DNA of 64,000 nt from Medicago truncatula (taxonomy: Eukaryota > Streptophyta > Magnoliopsida > Fabales > Fabaceae). Made by a program: the position numbers and the translations under genes. The DNA lies in NCBI RefSeq assembly GCF_003473485.1, contig NC_053046.1, positions 940,001-1,004,000 of the forward strand, written 5' to 3'. The notes beneath the pieces are model-generated. The model saw nothing but the letters and a program-made list of their open reading frames with translations. It made no database searches and was not told the origin of the DNA. The stretch's first letter is position 1, and each line of letters begins with the position of its first letter. Positions 34,340 through 48,118 of this stretch are shown one piece after another.

Positions 34340-37300
34340 CTTAAAGTAACGTATAACAGTTATGAATCGAGCAATATATTCTGTCTGTACTCTTTTATTT
34401 TCTTATATCATCTTCTTCCACCGTTTCACTTTTACTTTTTCCGTTTTCTTTATTTCTTTAACACAATAATTATCATGCTCCAAAATTAAATGGATGATGA
34501 TGGATAACATATTTCTAGTGTTAGGTTGGTGAGTTTAACTCATTTCATTGTGTACGAGGATTATTATTTGATTCATTATAATTGTGTGGAGTACTAACTA
34601 ACTATTACTTGTAAAAACAATGCTGTGATCAATTTCCAATGATATTTTGTTTTTAGTCATCAAATCAAATACACAATGTATGCTAGTCACAATTTTACTA
34701 ACTTTTATACAAAATTAAACACTATCATATTTTTCTTTTAAATCATTATTCATGTGAATTGATGATGTAATATTTGATCGTGAATTTAACTCAATTGGTA
34801 GCAATATTTTTTAATATATGTTCAAACCTCAAATATCTCACTTATCCTCCTCTTTAGAATGAAAAATTGATTTTCGAACTACCGTTTCTGTTGTGACATC
34901 AAAATTCAGTCCACATATATTAGCTAATGTGAACTACATTTTTAAACACAAACATTGATTTTCTAACTATTATTTTTGTTTATATTAATTACATTTTTAA
35001 ATTAAATATTCATCTTAATATATGAGTTTCTAGTCATTAGACCGCTTGATAAAAAATAATACATCGTAAAAAAAGAAGTAAAACAACCATACGTTTTCTT
35101 TTTTATGTAAATAAATGCTGACAATCCAACCAAAAATAAATATGGAATAATAAATACTTTTATTTGTACAAACGTATGGAATAATTTTTCCTTTATTTGC
35201 TTTGCATTGCATTGAATTCTAAACTCATCCACCACCTTAAGATTAGACTCTAATGCAGTATAAGAGGATGGCTAGAAACCTTGTCTTTAATTTTTCAACT
35301 GATGTCACAATAATTAAACCATATAAAGAGAACGTTTCAACGTTTCAGCCTCATGAGTAATTAATTGATTTCATTTTCAATACGTAATAAAAACGATTGA
35401 CCAGTTTAATGGTGATGACAAGCAAACAAGGTAAGACATTGTGCAGTACAGTTACTTTACTCAACAAATAGTAGTAATGATTACCATTTGCATTTGTGGA
35501 AAGTATTTTTAACCATTACTTACATTAATTAATTAATTAATTAATTATGCTTTTGATAAGTAATTTATGAAAAGGAACAAGAAAAAGGAAAAGAGTGATT
35601 CAGAATCTCATGAAGCCACATCCGTTAAGATTACTAACTTGGTAAAGAAAGTGACACGATGGTACTTTATGTTTTAGCGCGCTACGAATTTGAAAAGGGA
35701 AAGATTCTGTGTTACTAAGGCACACCAAAACTCGTGAACACTCGCGTGCATAGTACGTTGACATGAATGAATGAATCTAAGACAAAATGAAGAAGGACAA
35801 GAGGGTCCATTTTTCCATTGTAGAACACAATCCTATAAACACGAATTTCCACACATGATGCAATTTAATACATCAACATAGTGGTATGGTACCTTTGATT
35901 AGGGTGTTACTGCTATTAAACAACTAACCTATTCTTGTGTTTGTTGGCCCGTTCCCATCAAACTTTTCTATAGTTCCAATTTTTACCTCATATACAGTAG
36001 GTCCTAACTCTCCTAATTAATCACATCACAATTGGTAAAAGGAAAGATCTCTCCTAGTGATAAAGCAAGCATCAAAATTCAAAAGAATAACGTGATAATG
36101 TGGACATGTTTAATTTTTGAAGGATAAATTAATACTCATACCGTCCATGTGAGTTTAGTGTCCATGAAAGTTTAGTTCACTTACTAAGGAATAATGCATG
36201 TTATATGCAGGGGTTGGGGTTCGAACTCCGGACACCCTACTTATTCATCATCTTTAAGGTGAATTTATCAAGTCGATGGGTTATTTGACAAAAATAAATT
36301 AATACTCTTACTTTTCTTTATCAAAATACTAATAGTTGTACCAACGTGATGTGTTACACAAGTAATAGATACTTGTATTTTTTTGATCAATACTTGGTCT
36401 ATGGTTCGATCCTTGGTATGTGTATAGAAAAATATATGTAAGAAAATGTTAACATTTTAAGTGAATGTCACTTATATTGAATGATTATTTTCGACATGTA
36501 CACGCGAGGATACCAATGAACTAATAAGCGAATGCACTAAATCATCGTCGAGTATTAAAAAATTTAAGTTTGTATCCATGAGGATTGTGAAATCTCAACA
36601 TTACTGTTAAGATAGTGGTTAGAATATGTAAAGATTGGGGATTGCTCTTGGCAAGTGGTTGATCATTTGAACTTATGAAAATAAGTAAAAACAACTTGAT
36701 CATGTCAGATTTTCTTCTCTCAATTATTTGGTAACTACATACAGTGCTACCATCACAGTTGTCTGGATAACCTCTTTTATGACATTTGAACAAAATATGT
36801 AGGTCAATGTATTAGTTACATACACTCTTCTTCGTGAGTTACAACACTTTAATATCTTAGGTGGATCCATAACCATCAAAGGTCGGAATGAATGCCGAAT
36901 TATTTTAACAAAACATCAAACAAAATAGTTCTCAAGCTATAAAGGATTGAATGGTTAAATTAGGTCAAACCACAGAACCAGAGTTAGTAGTCATTGAGAC
37001 ACAAATCAATTCATAAACATTTGTAAACATATAAAAACATTAAGGATTAATTTTACTGAATAAAATCAAAGCAATCAACCGTTTTCAATGGATATTAAAA
37101 GTTACAAAGTCAAACAGTTATAGAAAAATTCCTCCTTCATGACCTAACCTAGAAAATCAGCTACTCATACTTTCTAAACATAAACTATTGAATATGAAAA
37201 GAAAAACATAAGCAAAAGATCATTGGTTGATGGTTTATTGGCTCCCGAATGGCTCTAACCATCTAAAATTGCGTTTATGCCTTCCTCTGGTCGTCAGATA

Positions 37301-39818
37301 ATGTTTTTCCACTAGCCTAGGGCTCATATATTTATAGGTTTGCGTTTGCCAATTTTTTATGGAATGCTCAATGCACAATACAGGTTGGCCATGCACGAAG
37401 CAAGTTTCGATGAGACGGTTCGCTACTTGATTTCCTTCATATATTGCGACGCGCAACTCGTAGTGCACATCACGAGTTAGGTCACGCGTCGGTCATGCAT
37501 TTTCTTCACTTCTTGTCTCATTTCTTTATACCAAAATGTCTGTGACGACTATACCTTAGGAATTAATCATGATAAAGCTTGTAAAAAAACATACCACAGT
37601 ACGAAAGTTGATTGTCTTGAGTGATATTTGACGATTCCAACGCTATTTTCTTATTTTTGCCCATTCATTAATTTCTATCAAATCCTTCACAAAACTATAC
37701 TAAAATACAAATATAATTGCTACTTAAACTCTAAAATAACTCTATAAAAGAGCTAAAACCCCTAGATAATTTTATGTCATCTGATACTTTGATTTACAAA
37801 AAATATATATATGAATAATTGTAAAATATTGTTGTGAATATCAATTAGGAGTTCATTATTTTGTATGCATCAAAAAAATTTAAATAAATAAATGGTCCCG
37901 CTAAATATACATAATCTTGGTTTTAATCACCCTAAATTATTTTTTAGGCATTTAGTCCTTAAAAAATAGACATGGTAGTAGTCTGCTTATCTTGTTACAA
38001 AATATTTTATTTTAATCATTATTTTTCTTATTGTGCTAGCGTTTAGACGCGGTCCTTTTTTTTATTGCGCTTTTCTTAATGATTTTTTTATTGCACTAAA
38101 TCGTGTAAATTATAAGTAATATCTTTTATTAAATTTTATTTTTGATTAAAATTATAGGTATAAATGTTTGTGACTTTTAAAAAGTAACAAGTTATGTATA
38201 CCTTATGTCAACAATATAACAAATACGATATAAATTTTTATATTTTTCAACAACATCAGGCCAGAACATACTTGTATGGACCCGAGCCTGGCCTACAATT
38301 TTTTTTGCAAGCCTAAGCCTGATGAAGTATTGACTTTCGTATGCCTATTTTTTTTTGTCCGACCTGACCTATTTAAAAGTTTGACCTGAATGCCTATTTA
38401 CATGCCTCATACATATTAAAGTCATTAAAAAGTCTATTTTATCGTCTTTTAAATAGATTAAACCGACCTTAAAGCATATTTCCCTCTAAAGCTTATCTAT
38501 CCATATATAAGGCCTTAAAAGCCTATTTCACTACAAGGCCTTAAAGTCTATTTAAAAAGTCCATTATTTGAGTTGTTTCTAAATTTTTATGTATAATATA
38601 AAATATATTTTAATAAAATAAAAAATAAGTTTTAATAATAATATATCGAATTACCCCGGTGTCAATTTGAGTGGGTTAATTTAGCCTCTTAACAAAAGTT
38701 TTAATAATATGCATGTACAGGTTTGTCTATAAGACTTTGTAGGCTTCTTTGATAGTCTAAGTCTCACATATTTACTTTTTTTTTTTTTGAAGGAATCTCA
38801 CATATTTACTTAAATAGATTTTTTCAAAAGTCTATGCCTGACCTTTTTAATAAACAAACCAAGCTATGCCTAACGGGTCAGTTCGTAGGCCGACCTGATC
38901 CATTCCAACTCTAATTCTTATAGATAAATTTATTTAAAAGTATAGTTTGAATAAAGAAAAATTCAGCAAAATCTCATATACCCTTTATATATTGTTATAG
39001 ACATAGATATGAATATTAAAAGGGTTATGGCGTTATGCTAACAAGTACCTTAATATAAATTAAATAACATATTTGTTTTTCAAAAATTATAGTAGTAACA
39101 TATATGGACAACTTAGAGAATTACCAAACTAGTCAGAAACAACAAATGAAAACTCCGAATTTTCCCCCGAATCAAAACTGAAATCGAATCTTAGTTATGT
39201 TCAGTGATTAAGAAAATCGTATCAAAAGACTCATTTCTGATAAATAATATTAGGATAATGCTTAATATTACTATCATCATTACAATTAATTTGACCATGA
39301 ATAATCAATGTTTTTTACAAAATTATTAACACTTTATTTTATTTTCTTACATTGATTCAATTTAGTCACCTTCTGGAATCTGGATGCCCCCTCCGCCAAA
39401 AAGACACGATATATTATAAGTTTATAACTCATTCTCCCATTCACTTAGATTATGGTCGGACCTAGCTTATCTTATTTCATAATTCTAATTCTTTTTTTTT
39501 CGAACTAGGATTAATTCAAACCGTGGTCATAATTGTATAATCAACAATACATTATGCACCCAAGTGGATAAAACGTACGTGATGTGTAAATATCTAGTAA
39601 TGTGATTGGCATATTAACACTGGTCTTACACAACAAACGTACTATTCATACTACTGACAATCATTGCTTCTAAGAATATACTACGGATTATGTTAGTTGT
39701 TTATTGTCAAAATCATCACTAAGCTTCATCGACTTGTCCTATGAAATTCAAATAATTCTTGGTTAGACTTGTTCTGGTGTTGAATATGTATTGCGTCGGA
39801 CATTGATACATATAATTA
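34340..39818. other. Gene-poor intergenic region
   Basis: I see no gene that I can support. Contents: a degraded SINE with TTTAACTCAATTGGTAG (34786-34802); TTAA tandem repeats at 35528-35548; a SINE at 36150-36300; a 77-codon minus frame at 37235-37468 of unknown nature; and a diverged repeat rich in GACCTGACC/GGCCTTAAA words at 38260-38920, probably an old palindromic element. Confidence 0.5.
36150..36300 (+). mobile_element. SINE-like element
   Basis: An A-box-like GTTTAGTTCACTTACTAAGG is followed by a B box GGTTCGAACTCC at about 36208 and a tail (TTTAAGGTGAATTTATCAAG) shared with other SINE-like pieces here. Confidence 0.5.
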
Positions 39819-40022
39819 TACTCCCTACGTCTCATATTGACCTGAATAGTTTTACTATATTTTTCTAATAATATATAAGATAGATAATATCATATAAGAT
39901 GTTGCTCGATTCATCTCAATGAATATAAATTTTCATAATTTTTTTAAATAAATAATTAAAGATAAAAAATATGCATTAGTATATATGACAAAGTCAACTG
40001 TGTCACTTAATATGAGACAGAT
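39819..40022. mobile_element. Mariner/Stowaway-like MITE
   Basis: The ends TACTCCCTACGTCTCATATT and, inverted, CTGTCTCATATTAAG. The inner words ATAAGATGTTG...GATTCATCTC...AATGAATAT are shared with 41070, 44018 and 51953. Confidence 0.65.
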
Positions 40023-40029
40023 TGAATAT

Positions 40030-40157
40030 TCCATTCGGTCCTATTTACAAGAGAAAGTTGAATCAACAACAGTTCATGTATCTTGACTGAATTTTTAACC
40101 AGATACATTCATTTTTGTTGATCCAAATTTCTCTTATAAATAGGACTGGAGGGGGTA
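40030..40157. mobile_element. Short palindromic MITE
   Basis: The left end CGGTCCTATTTACAAGAGAAA is inverted at the right as TTTCTCTTATAAATAGGACTG followed by GAGGGGGTA. It sits directly beside the MITE at 39819. Confidence 0.65.
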
Positions 40158-41069
40158 TTAAATTATGTTATTTTTTCATGTTATTATTTGTATCGACGTT
40201 TGCATGTCATATTTGGTGTCCGTGGATGTACTTAGTAGGACTTGACAAGTGGACGGTATGATCATAATAAAACTACCAAGGCATTTATGTTAGTGAGATA
40301 GGAGGTGAAAAATTTAAGTTGCTCACGAGTATGCGCTGCCTTATCATCTGTTTCCAACTTCCACCGTTTATTCTCTTCCGTAGAGGTCCCCTTTAGTAGG
40401 GTATGTGGTCCCAAAGTGTGTAAGTCATGCAGTTAAGTGTTCTCCTCACGTGATTTATCCTACCCACATCAATACAAAAGAGAAGAAAATAAACAAATAA
40501 AATACGTAAAAAATAATAGGGGTATGGTGAAATAAATAATGATGAAAGAGTGGAGTGGAGTGGTGAAATGTGTAAATGTGTTGGTTTCTTTTCCAACCTA
40601 CTCCCTCCCCCACATTCCCTAAGATATGAAGTTCATGCGAATACGAAATCATAGTGTTGACTATTTAAGTAACATGCGTACTTTGTCTGTCACGTGCTAT
40701 ATGCCTGTCAATTGCACCTCAATTTAGAGCTTTTGAGAACCTCATCATTATAGTACTACTACTACTACACTACAGTACACATTCACACAATTAACAAATC
40801 AAGACTTTAATTAATCTTTCTATACAAATTAGCATATTCAACGCAATCTAGATAAAAGGATTGATTCAAAAAATAGGTTCTACTTAAACAAATGGATTTG
40901 TCCTTATTATTGTCTAACTTAGTATTCTACTTCAATCTCAATCGCTAATGGGTCTTGTTAACGAGTGTCTCCGCGTACTCTTTAAGCATACCAAATTAGG
41001 ATATTATTCTTTAAAAAATTCAAATAGTTCAATTTCCAATGCATTGAATACATGAATTTTCATGAAAAG
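40158..41069. other. Non-coding stretch
   Basis: No gene or clear repeat is seen. Two overlapping minus-strand frames near 40393-40652 have a low-complexity, phenylalanine- and histidine-rich translation and no domain. Confidence 0.4.
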
Positions 41070-41333
41070 TTACTCGGTCTCTCCCGCAATAGATAACTCA
41101 TTTGAAAATTTGCAATTTTGACCTAACTTACTTTAACTATATTTTTCTATTAATATACAAATATAAATAATATATCATATAAGATGTCGTTAGATTCGTC
41201 TCGATGAGTATTTTCAAAATATCAAATTTTTATAATTTTTTCTAACTTATTATTCAAGATATTTAAGTTCAAAATTATGCATTGGTATGCGTAATAAAGT
41301 CAACTGTGCCATGTATTATGGGACGGACGAATT
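41070..41333. mobile_element. Mariner-like MITE, same family as 44018 and 51953
   Basis: The inside has ATAAGATGTCGTTAGATTCG, TCTCGATGAGTATTTTC and AAAATATCAAATTTTTATAA, and ends GGGACGGACGAATTA. The left terminus is eroded. Confidence 0.6.
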
Positions 41334-41439
41334 ACTATTTAAGACCTTAAAGAATGCCCCAGGAGCACTTGTTAACATTTCCCATTGTTAATTAGTGTAC
41401 CAAAACATTTTTTATTCTAAAGAAGTTGTCATGAAGTAT

Positions 41440-41615
41440 ATTACAAAAGTCGTGCCCTCAAGGGCACATGTTAAGGAATTCATTATAGAAATATATGTAT
41501 TAAAAGTGGTGCATCCAACTTTTTTAAAAGTTAAAATATTATGATTTTTAATACAAAATTATTCTTTTTAGGTTTCTTAAGATGTGTTTTAGGGCACAAG
41601 TTAATATGACGCATA
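41440..41615. mobile_element. MITE of the GGGCAC...GTTAAGG family
   Basis: The left end GTGCCCTCAAGGGCACATGT is followed by TAAGGAATT; the right end carries TTCTTAAGATGTG and TAGGGCACAAGTTAA in inverted relation. It is related to the elements at 5663 and 24490. A degraded mariner-like MITE (TCCCAAAATAAGC to TTGGAACAAATGG) follows at about 41635-41880. Confidence 0.5.
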
Positions 41616-42152
41616 TACTTAATTTTTTACTTCATGTGTCCCAAAATAAGCATTGTAGTCGGATTTTACGTATATCAATATAGAATTTTGATAGTTAATA
41701 TATCTAATTATATATTAACAAAATTATAAAAAATGAAATTTTGAAAATATTCGCAGATCAAACAACATTGTATATACAAACATTTATATTTATATATTAA
41801 TAAAAAAAATATATAGTCAAAATAGATTATGTAAATAATACACATGATGATACTTACTTTGGAACAAATGGAATAATAGTTATTGATTCATTACTTTTTT
41901 AGAAACTTTAAACAACCACCCTTTAAACACTTGCTAGCAAATATATTACCCTTATAGTTTCAGCCAATTGAAATTTAATTGTCTAATTTTAATTCAATGG
42001 GTGAGATTATTCACTGAGTTACGTGGGTTTCCTACTACACCAATGTTTTTTCTTTATCATGATATAATCATATTTGATACGCGTCCAATATTAATTTTGA
42101 GTATGTCTTCCACCAAGATTTGGATTCAGTCGTCATGGTGTAAGAGTTTAGT

Positions 42153-42279
42153 ACTCTCTCCGTTTCAAAATGTAAGTAAAAGTGGGTCAATTTAAGTTGA
42201 TGTATTTGGTACAAATTTTGAACTAAATATATTAATTTTTGTTGACTCATTTTTACTTATATTTTGTCATGGAAGTAAT
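42153..42279. mobile_element. Short mariner-like MITE
   Basis: TACTCTCTCCGTTTCAAAAT followed by GTAAGTAAAAGTG is inverted at the right as TTTTACTTATATTTTGTCAT ending GGAAGTA. Confidence 0.6.
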
Positions 42280-44017
42280 ATCTTTTCCTTCACCCAAGTT
42301 CAGTCGGTAAAAGAGTGATATTTGTCGTTTGGAAATAAAAGTTTAACATAATTATAGCTTCTTTCTAAGCACATACATAGCAGTGACACTCGCGAGGAGT
42401 CAGGAACTCTAGCTTAGAAAAACAATGAACATAGTACTATAGAATAAACGGGGTGGTTGGATTCTTTGTTTTTTAATTTGTAGATACCATTTGCTACATG
42501 GATATGAACAATATATAGGCCAAAAGTCTTGAATTAAAAAATAAAATATGGGTGGAAGATCAAATATCAAGGATGGTGCAGGGTTGGTGTCAATTGTTTG
42601 TAACAGACAACAAAGGGATAATATGTTTCCTTGTGTCAGGAAGGATATATAAAAAAATAAAAATCCATCAAATATATATTAATTTTCAAGAGTATATGCC
42701 AAAGGAATCGATACGAATTTTTAATTTTTAGGGTGTATATATATATGTATTGATTCATGTACGTTTCTGGAGGAAGTTTCTGTAGGTACGCTAATTTAGT
42801 TTATAGATTAGGTTGTCGTCTTCTACAAATCTCACTGTTTTCATTTTCAAGCCTAAAATAGTAGTAGTATGTGTTTGATTATTGTGAGTTAAACTGTGAA
42901 AAAGGAGATATATATTTTTAAAGACTGATTTAGTTAAAAATCATGTTGCCTATTGCTAATTGTTTATTAGAGAAATATGACCACCGGTTGTTTATTCTTT
43001 TGGCATGTAATGTATGACCAACACTTAGTCATTTTTTAAGATAAGTAAAAGAGAAAAATATATTATTACATGAAAGTAAAAAAGCAATTCAGACCATCAC
43101 CTTACAATGTAGATATGCAAAAGAGACTTGATAAGATTTCTAAGCATCCCAACAAAAACAAATACCAATAACAAAATAATAACATGTAGTGCTGTCAATT
43201 TTAAGATTGAGAAGTGGAATTTGTCCTGTACTGAAACAAATAGAGTTTTGTGGTGCTGATGGAGGCTGGTTGCAGGCCGTTATTGAGCAAGAGCAAGAAA
43301 GATCGATGGAGCCGAGCCTCCAATTCACGGAGGCCTCAAATATTTGTAGGGATGGGGGTATAATTGTCGGGGTGTAAGATAAAAAAAAATAAAAAAATAA
43401 AAACTTTTATGTACTGCCAAAATTAGTCAATAAATGTCATTTTCCAGTAGATTAAAGTCTAGAAGACAACAATTTTACTGTCAATTATTCATTGTCCATG
43501 TGTAAGTGTCTAATTGTCCGTAGTTAAAAGTCATGAACATATGCACATATATTTAACTACAACTTAATTATTTATCACTATAAATGGTGCTGGATTTTTT
43601 TTTAAACAAAAATTGTCAAAATTACAACCAGCCTCTAAATTATCAAGAACAGCACTACCTGGTTGCAGTGCCTCTGAGTGTTTGACGTAGTTTTGTGTTG
43701 TCTTCTCACGATTGGTTGGATTTTAAGCTTGATAGACCGTTGGTCTTGGGAGCTTTGATTCATTGCTCAGTGCTCACGACCTTCGGTTTTCCTTTAATTT
43801 TTTTTTAGTGAATAGGCAAACACCCCTCCCCAAAGTTGTAACTTTTGTTAAAAACCCTCCTGATTTTTAAAAAATTTTAAAAATATCATGAAATTGTCAA
43901 ACCTTAGGCTTAGGCTTAGGCTTTTGGTTTCTAAAATACTTTTTAGCCATTGAATTTGGAAAGAAGTTTTCAATGACATAGATCTTTAGACATGCTGACC
44001 CACTAGCAATGTATATT
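42280..44017. other. Non-coding stretch
   Basis: A short G/C-richer patch at 43190-43375 gives open frames of 62 codons on both strands; neither matches a family I know. The rest is A/T-rich. A piece at 43800-43870 (AGTGAATAGGCAAACACCCC) is related to the right end of the 44307-45262 element. Confidence 0.4.
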
Positions 44018-44279
44018 ACTCCCTCCGTCTCATATTAAATGATCTAGTTGACTTCGACACACGTACCAATGCATATGTTTTATCTTTGTTATCTTCAATT
44101 CTCTATTAAAAAAAATTATGAAAACTTAATATTTTAAAAATATTCATCGAGACGATTCCAACAACATCTTATATGATATTATTTATCTTTGTGAATTAGT
44201 AGAAAAATATGGTCAAAGTATATTAAGTTAATAATGTATATTGTCAACTAGGTCATTTATTGAGGGACGGAGGGAGTAT
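44018..44279. mobile_element. Mariner-like MITE with near-intact ends
   Basis: It runs from TACTCCCTCCGTCTCATATT to GAGGGACGGAGGGAGTA. The inside carries the family words in reverse orientation relative to 41070 (AAAATATTCATCGAGACGAT, ATCTTATATGAT). Confidence 0.75.
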
Positions 44280-44306
44280 AATGTTTAATTTTTGTCTTTA
44301 ATAAAG

Positions 44307-45262
44307 TAATGAGTAAATAGTCAATTTCCCCCCTGAAATTGTAAGTTTCATCAATTACCCCCCTGAAATTTCACAATGTTAGTCAATTTACCCCCTCCGT
44401 CAAATTTTTCTGTTAGTGAACATGACGTTTTGCAAATATCCTCATGAAGTTTTGCACTTATGTGCAAAATGCCCCCAAACTTAAAAATTTATATTATTTT
44501 TTTCTTAAAAACAAACAATTAATAGTTAAATATTAAAGTTAACTATTAATTTTGTAGTTTGAAAAAACCACATACATATATACATCAAATTATTTTTAAA
44601 GTTACATGTGATTAATATATTACTGATGACCTGCAACAACAAGTAACTAATACTGGCTTGACCTACAAATACAAGTTATAAGACCAACATAAAAATAAAA
44701 AAAAATAAAAAAAAAAATAAAAAAACTTGTAAATGCATGTCCTACCATACATGACCCATAAGGGTCGCCTACCTCAAACGGCGCCCAAACCTTATGCCAC
44801 ATCATAGGGGATGAATGACTTTTTTTTTTTTTTTTTGCTTTCTTTATATTTATAAAAAAATCCAGAATTTTTTTTAGAAACAACAACCACCAACAACATC
44901 ATCTCATTACTTCACCTCCACCAGCATCTTCAGTATTCTTAATTTTTTTTCTGGATATTTTATGAATATTGATGAAGCTAGTGTTGAAGATGATGAAGAA
45001 GTGAAAGGAAGAAGATGAAGAAAGCAAAAAAAAAAAGTCATTTACACCTCTGTAATGTGGCATAAGGTTTAGCCCACATGAAGGTGCCACATGTATAGTT
45101 AACTGCCACGTCGTAGGGTTTAACAATCAAAACAAATGGAAGGGGTAATTGAGTAAAACGTTTGACAATTTCAATAGGTTTTTTGAAGTCTCTTAAAAAT
45201 CAAGGTTTTTTGACGAAAATTACAATTTCAGTTTTTTTTTTTTTTCCTATTCACTCCATTTT
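44307..45262. mobile_element. Palindromic foldback element, about 0.95 kb
   Basis: The left end GAGTAAATAGTCAATTTCCC, then CTGAAATTGTAAGTTTCATC, is inverted at the right (GAAAATTACAATTTCAG, T-run, CCTATTCACTC). The inner arms again mirror each other with CTTCATCTTC/GAAGATGAAG-type words, as in the 7327-8679 element, though the ends differ. No transposase is visible. Confidence 0.6.
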
Positions 45263-45610
45263 ATTCCTAAAGAAATTTGCCTCAAAAAAATCTGGATCTT
45301 TTTTCTTAAAACATTAATATTTTTCACCATTAACATAACCTTTTAGAAGAAAAAAAATTCATAAAATTTTGAAAATTGAAATTGGGTCAAAAGTTGGGCC
45401 TCAATACATTCCAACACAAACATCTTAATAATTGTAAAATGATTTTATTTTTGTTTATTTATTATTCTCTCTGCTTTTAATTTATTATTCATGCATCTTC
45501 TTCATAACACTAATGAAGAATAATTTCGTAAAATATTTCATAGTTTATTTTTCTACACAAAATTAATTTTATTTCTTAATTTATATGAAATTATCAAGAC
45601 GACTTTTGAT

Positions 45611-45820
45611 TACAAGGGCGGATCCAGACATTTGATAATAGTGTGGCAAAACATTCAAATCAACTATATTTATTAACAAAGTAAATATTGATACCTTAAA
45701 CAATATAGTAAAATGGCATAGGTGGAAGCATTTTACCATTGTGTTGCAGGTTCGATTAAAATTGAGGAATAATCTGGTGTGGCGGTTGCCACACCATGTT
45801 TCATATTGGATCCGCCCAAG
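45611..45820. mobile_element. Small hAT-like element
   Basis: About 210 bp. The ends CAAGGGCGGATCCAG and, inverted, CTTGGGCGGATCCAA; direct repeats CTTTTGAT (45603-45610) and CTTTTGAA (45821-45828), 7 of 8 matching. Sequence 45829-46450 holds no gene. Confidence 0.6.
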
Positions 45821-46464
45821 CTTTTGAACCAAAAAAATTAACTTGTTACTGAAAACATTCCAGGGCATAATTTGTTAGAAACTAGCTAGTGAGTGAAGCA
45901 CCGTAAAATACTACGTGTAATCAAAACAGATTTAATAAATGATTTATTTTTTTCAAAGTGATCCGTCTAAATTTCTTTTCGAAATTCAAATACCTACTTA
46001 CAATCCACATAATGTCAGTTTTATACCAGGCAATTTCTATGGTACACTCGATAATTTTGAGTGTACCGGTACACCCGTGTATTTAAATGAATAGTTTAAT
46101 GATTTATTTTCTTTAAAAAAAATATTTTCTATCATTTATAATTATTATAATTTTATTTTATTTTTCAAAAGTGTCGGCAAAGTAAAATTCAAATTTTTTT
46201 AATTTTTATTACTCATAATAGTGAATATTGATTATTTTTTTCAATAAAATGTTAAAAAATTTAGTATAATTCTTATAAAAAATGAAATGATGTTTTTTCT
46301 TGTGGAATGATATTTTCTAAAATATAAAAGTCGATAAATATCTCTTTATCACATAAAAATTATCGTTAACTTATAGATTTATAAATTAGGTGTATTGGTA
46401 GATAGGTGTATTTATAAATTATCGTTAAGTCTATTCAATGCTTAATCATATGATGATGATCTCT

Positions 46465-46600
46465 TTTTTTTGGTAGATAGACGAAATGACAAAGTCATTA
46501 TAAACTCACACACACAAGTAGAGGTACCGGGGTTCGAACCCTGGTCATAGCATCCGACCTAACAATTTCGACATTTTTGTCAGTTGAACTAGGACTTCTA
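46465..46600 (-). mobile_element. tRNA-derived SINE with perfect 13-bp duplication
   Basis: The minus strand reads CCTAGTTCAACTGACAAAAA (A-box region), then the B box AGGGTTCGAACCCC, and ends in a poly-A tail (T-run at 46465-46471 on the plus strand). GATGATGATCTCT is duplicated at 46452-46464 and 46601-46613. Confidence 0.88.
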
Positions 46601-46861
46601 GATGATGATCTCTATTTATATTATTTTTGTATGTTTTTTCGACGTTATCCCTTAATGATTTGGGGGTAATTTATCCATTTCAAAGAAAAAATTCATTTTT
46701 TTCCTCTTTATTTTTAAAATTAGTTATCATTTTCATCTCAAGAACATCAAACTTCTTCATCTTTATTTTTGAAATCAGTTGCCATTTTCATCACAAGAAA
46801 ATCAAATTTCTTCATCTCTTTCATTTAACATGTTATCTTCATACCCTTTGTTTCATAATCA

Positions 46862-46950
46862 AATCATATTTAATAAGTGGGGGGTCCGGGGTTCGAACCC
46901 CGGCCCCTGTATATAATAATGCATTGTCCTACCAACTCAGCTATTAGGGG
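46862..46950 (-). mobile_element. SINE fragment
   Basis: The minus strand reads TAGCTGAGTTGGTAGGACAA followed by GGGGTTCGAACCCC, a clear A-box/B-box pair. It lacks the acceptor stem of a tRNA gene. The stretch 46951-47704 holds no gene. Confidence 0.6.
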
Positions 46951-47704
46951 TAATTTATCCCCAATTCATTAATGGTAATGTATGTTGGTTTTTTCTTACA
47001 ATTAGTTATCATTTTTATCTCAAAAACATTAAATTTCTTCATCTCCTTTATTCAACATGTGATCTTCATCTCATTCATTACAAAATTGAATCATATTTAT
47101 CATTAAAAGTAAATTGTCTTCAATTAATGAAGGAGTAATGTAGGCCTCGCCTTTTTTTGTAAGGTTCTACATTACGAAATAGAAATATCTAGAAACACAT
47201 TTAACACCTCTATGTGCGCTTCCATAGATAGTTTTTTTTTTTTTTTAAGCAAAAGAAAGGATGCAGATGGATCTCCTGCTGCAGAACCCTAATCATATAT
47301 AGTAAGAAATAAGTACAAAAAATGAGGGGGGACAAAACCAAAATCCTCAAGAAAATTAAAAGCTAAAAGGAAAAACAAAAACCCAAAACAAAAACAAGAG
47401 AGAAAAGACCCACAAAAGAGCTAGTGAGGCGAACGGCTAAAGGTACCCACCTTAAAACCTTTGCATGCTTCGGACCGTTACTTCTTGCTTTTCTTCTTTG
47501 TTGGGACCACAAGTTAAAATAGTTAGCCAATGTCTCTTGCTAAATCAACAGTGTCCATCGATAATAGGATATCTTAGTATAAATAGTTCGAACATTCTAA
47601 AAATATTAAGGTTGTCCTAGTTATTATGTCTTTATTTTGTATTGTAATATTCTTGAATGTTACATGATATTCTTCGCTTCTTAAAAGTTCCATAATATTC
47701 TTTA

Positions 47705-48118
47705 GGTTTAAATGTGTCATTGGTCCCTGCACTTTCATCAAATTTTGGCATTGGTCCCTGCACTTTTTTTTTGTTTGGCATTGGTCCCTGCACTTTGTAA
47801 AAATATTGGTATTGGTCCCTCTGCTAACTTTCTGTTAAAAAAAAAACACAAAACTAACGGAGTGCCACGTGGCCCAATCATTTCACGCCATGTGGCACCA
47901 ATATCAATATTTTTACAAAGTGCATGGACCAATACCATTATTTTTACAAAGTGCAGGGACCAAAACCAATAGTTGTGTTTTTTTTTTTAACAGAAGGTTA
48001 ACAGAGGGATCAATACCAATATTTTTACAAAGTACAGACCAATTAAAAAAAAAAAAAAAATGTAGGGACCAATACCAAAATCTGATGAAAGTGCAGGGAC
48101 TAAAGACATATTTAAGCC
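47705..48118. mobile_element. Mutator-like MITE with perfect 9-bp duplication
   Basis: The 414-bp palindrome starts GGTTTAAATGTGTCATTGGT and ends with ATATTTAAGCC. It is rich in repeated TTGGTCCCTGCACTTT units and their inverse. TATTCTTTA is repeated exactly on both sides (47696-47704 and 48119-48127). Confidence 0.85.

Noticed and set aside
37235..37468. 77-codon minus-strand frame beginning MHYELRVAIYEGN
   Set aside because: The surroundings look like old repeat DNA and no domain is visible, so I did not call a gene.
43189..43377. Overlapping 62-codon frames on both strands in a G/C-richer patch
   Set aside because: I recognise neither product. The patch may be a gene fragment, but nothing in it supports a call.
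46862..46950. Possible tRNA gene (TAGCTGAGTTGGTAGG plus GGTTCGAACCCC)
   Set aside because: The A and B boxes are good, but no acceptor stem or anticodon arm pairs. It fits a SINE instead. The same applies at 4791, 36150 and 62590.
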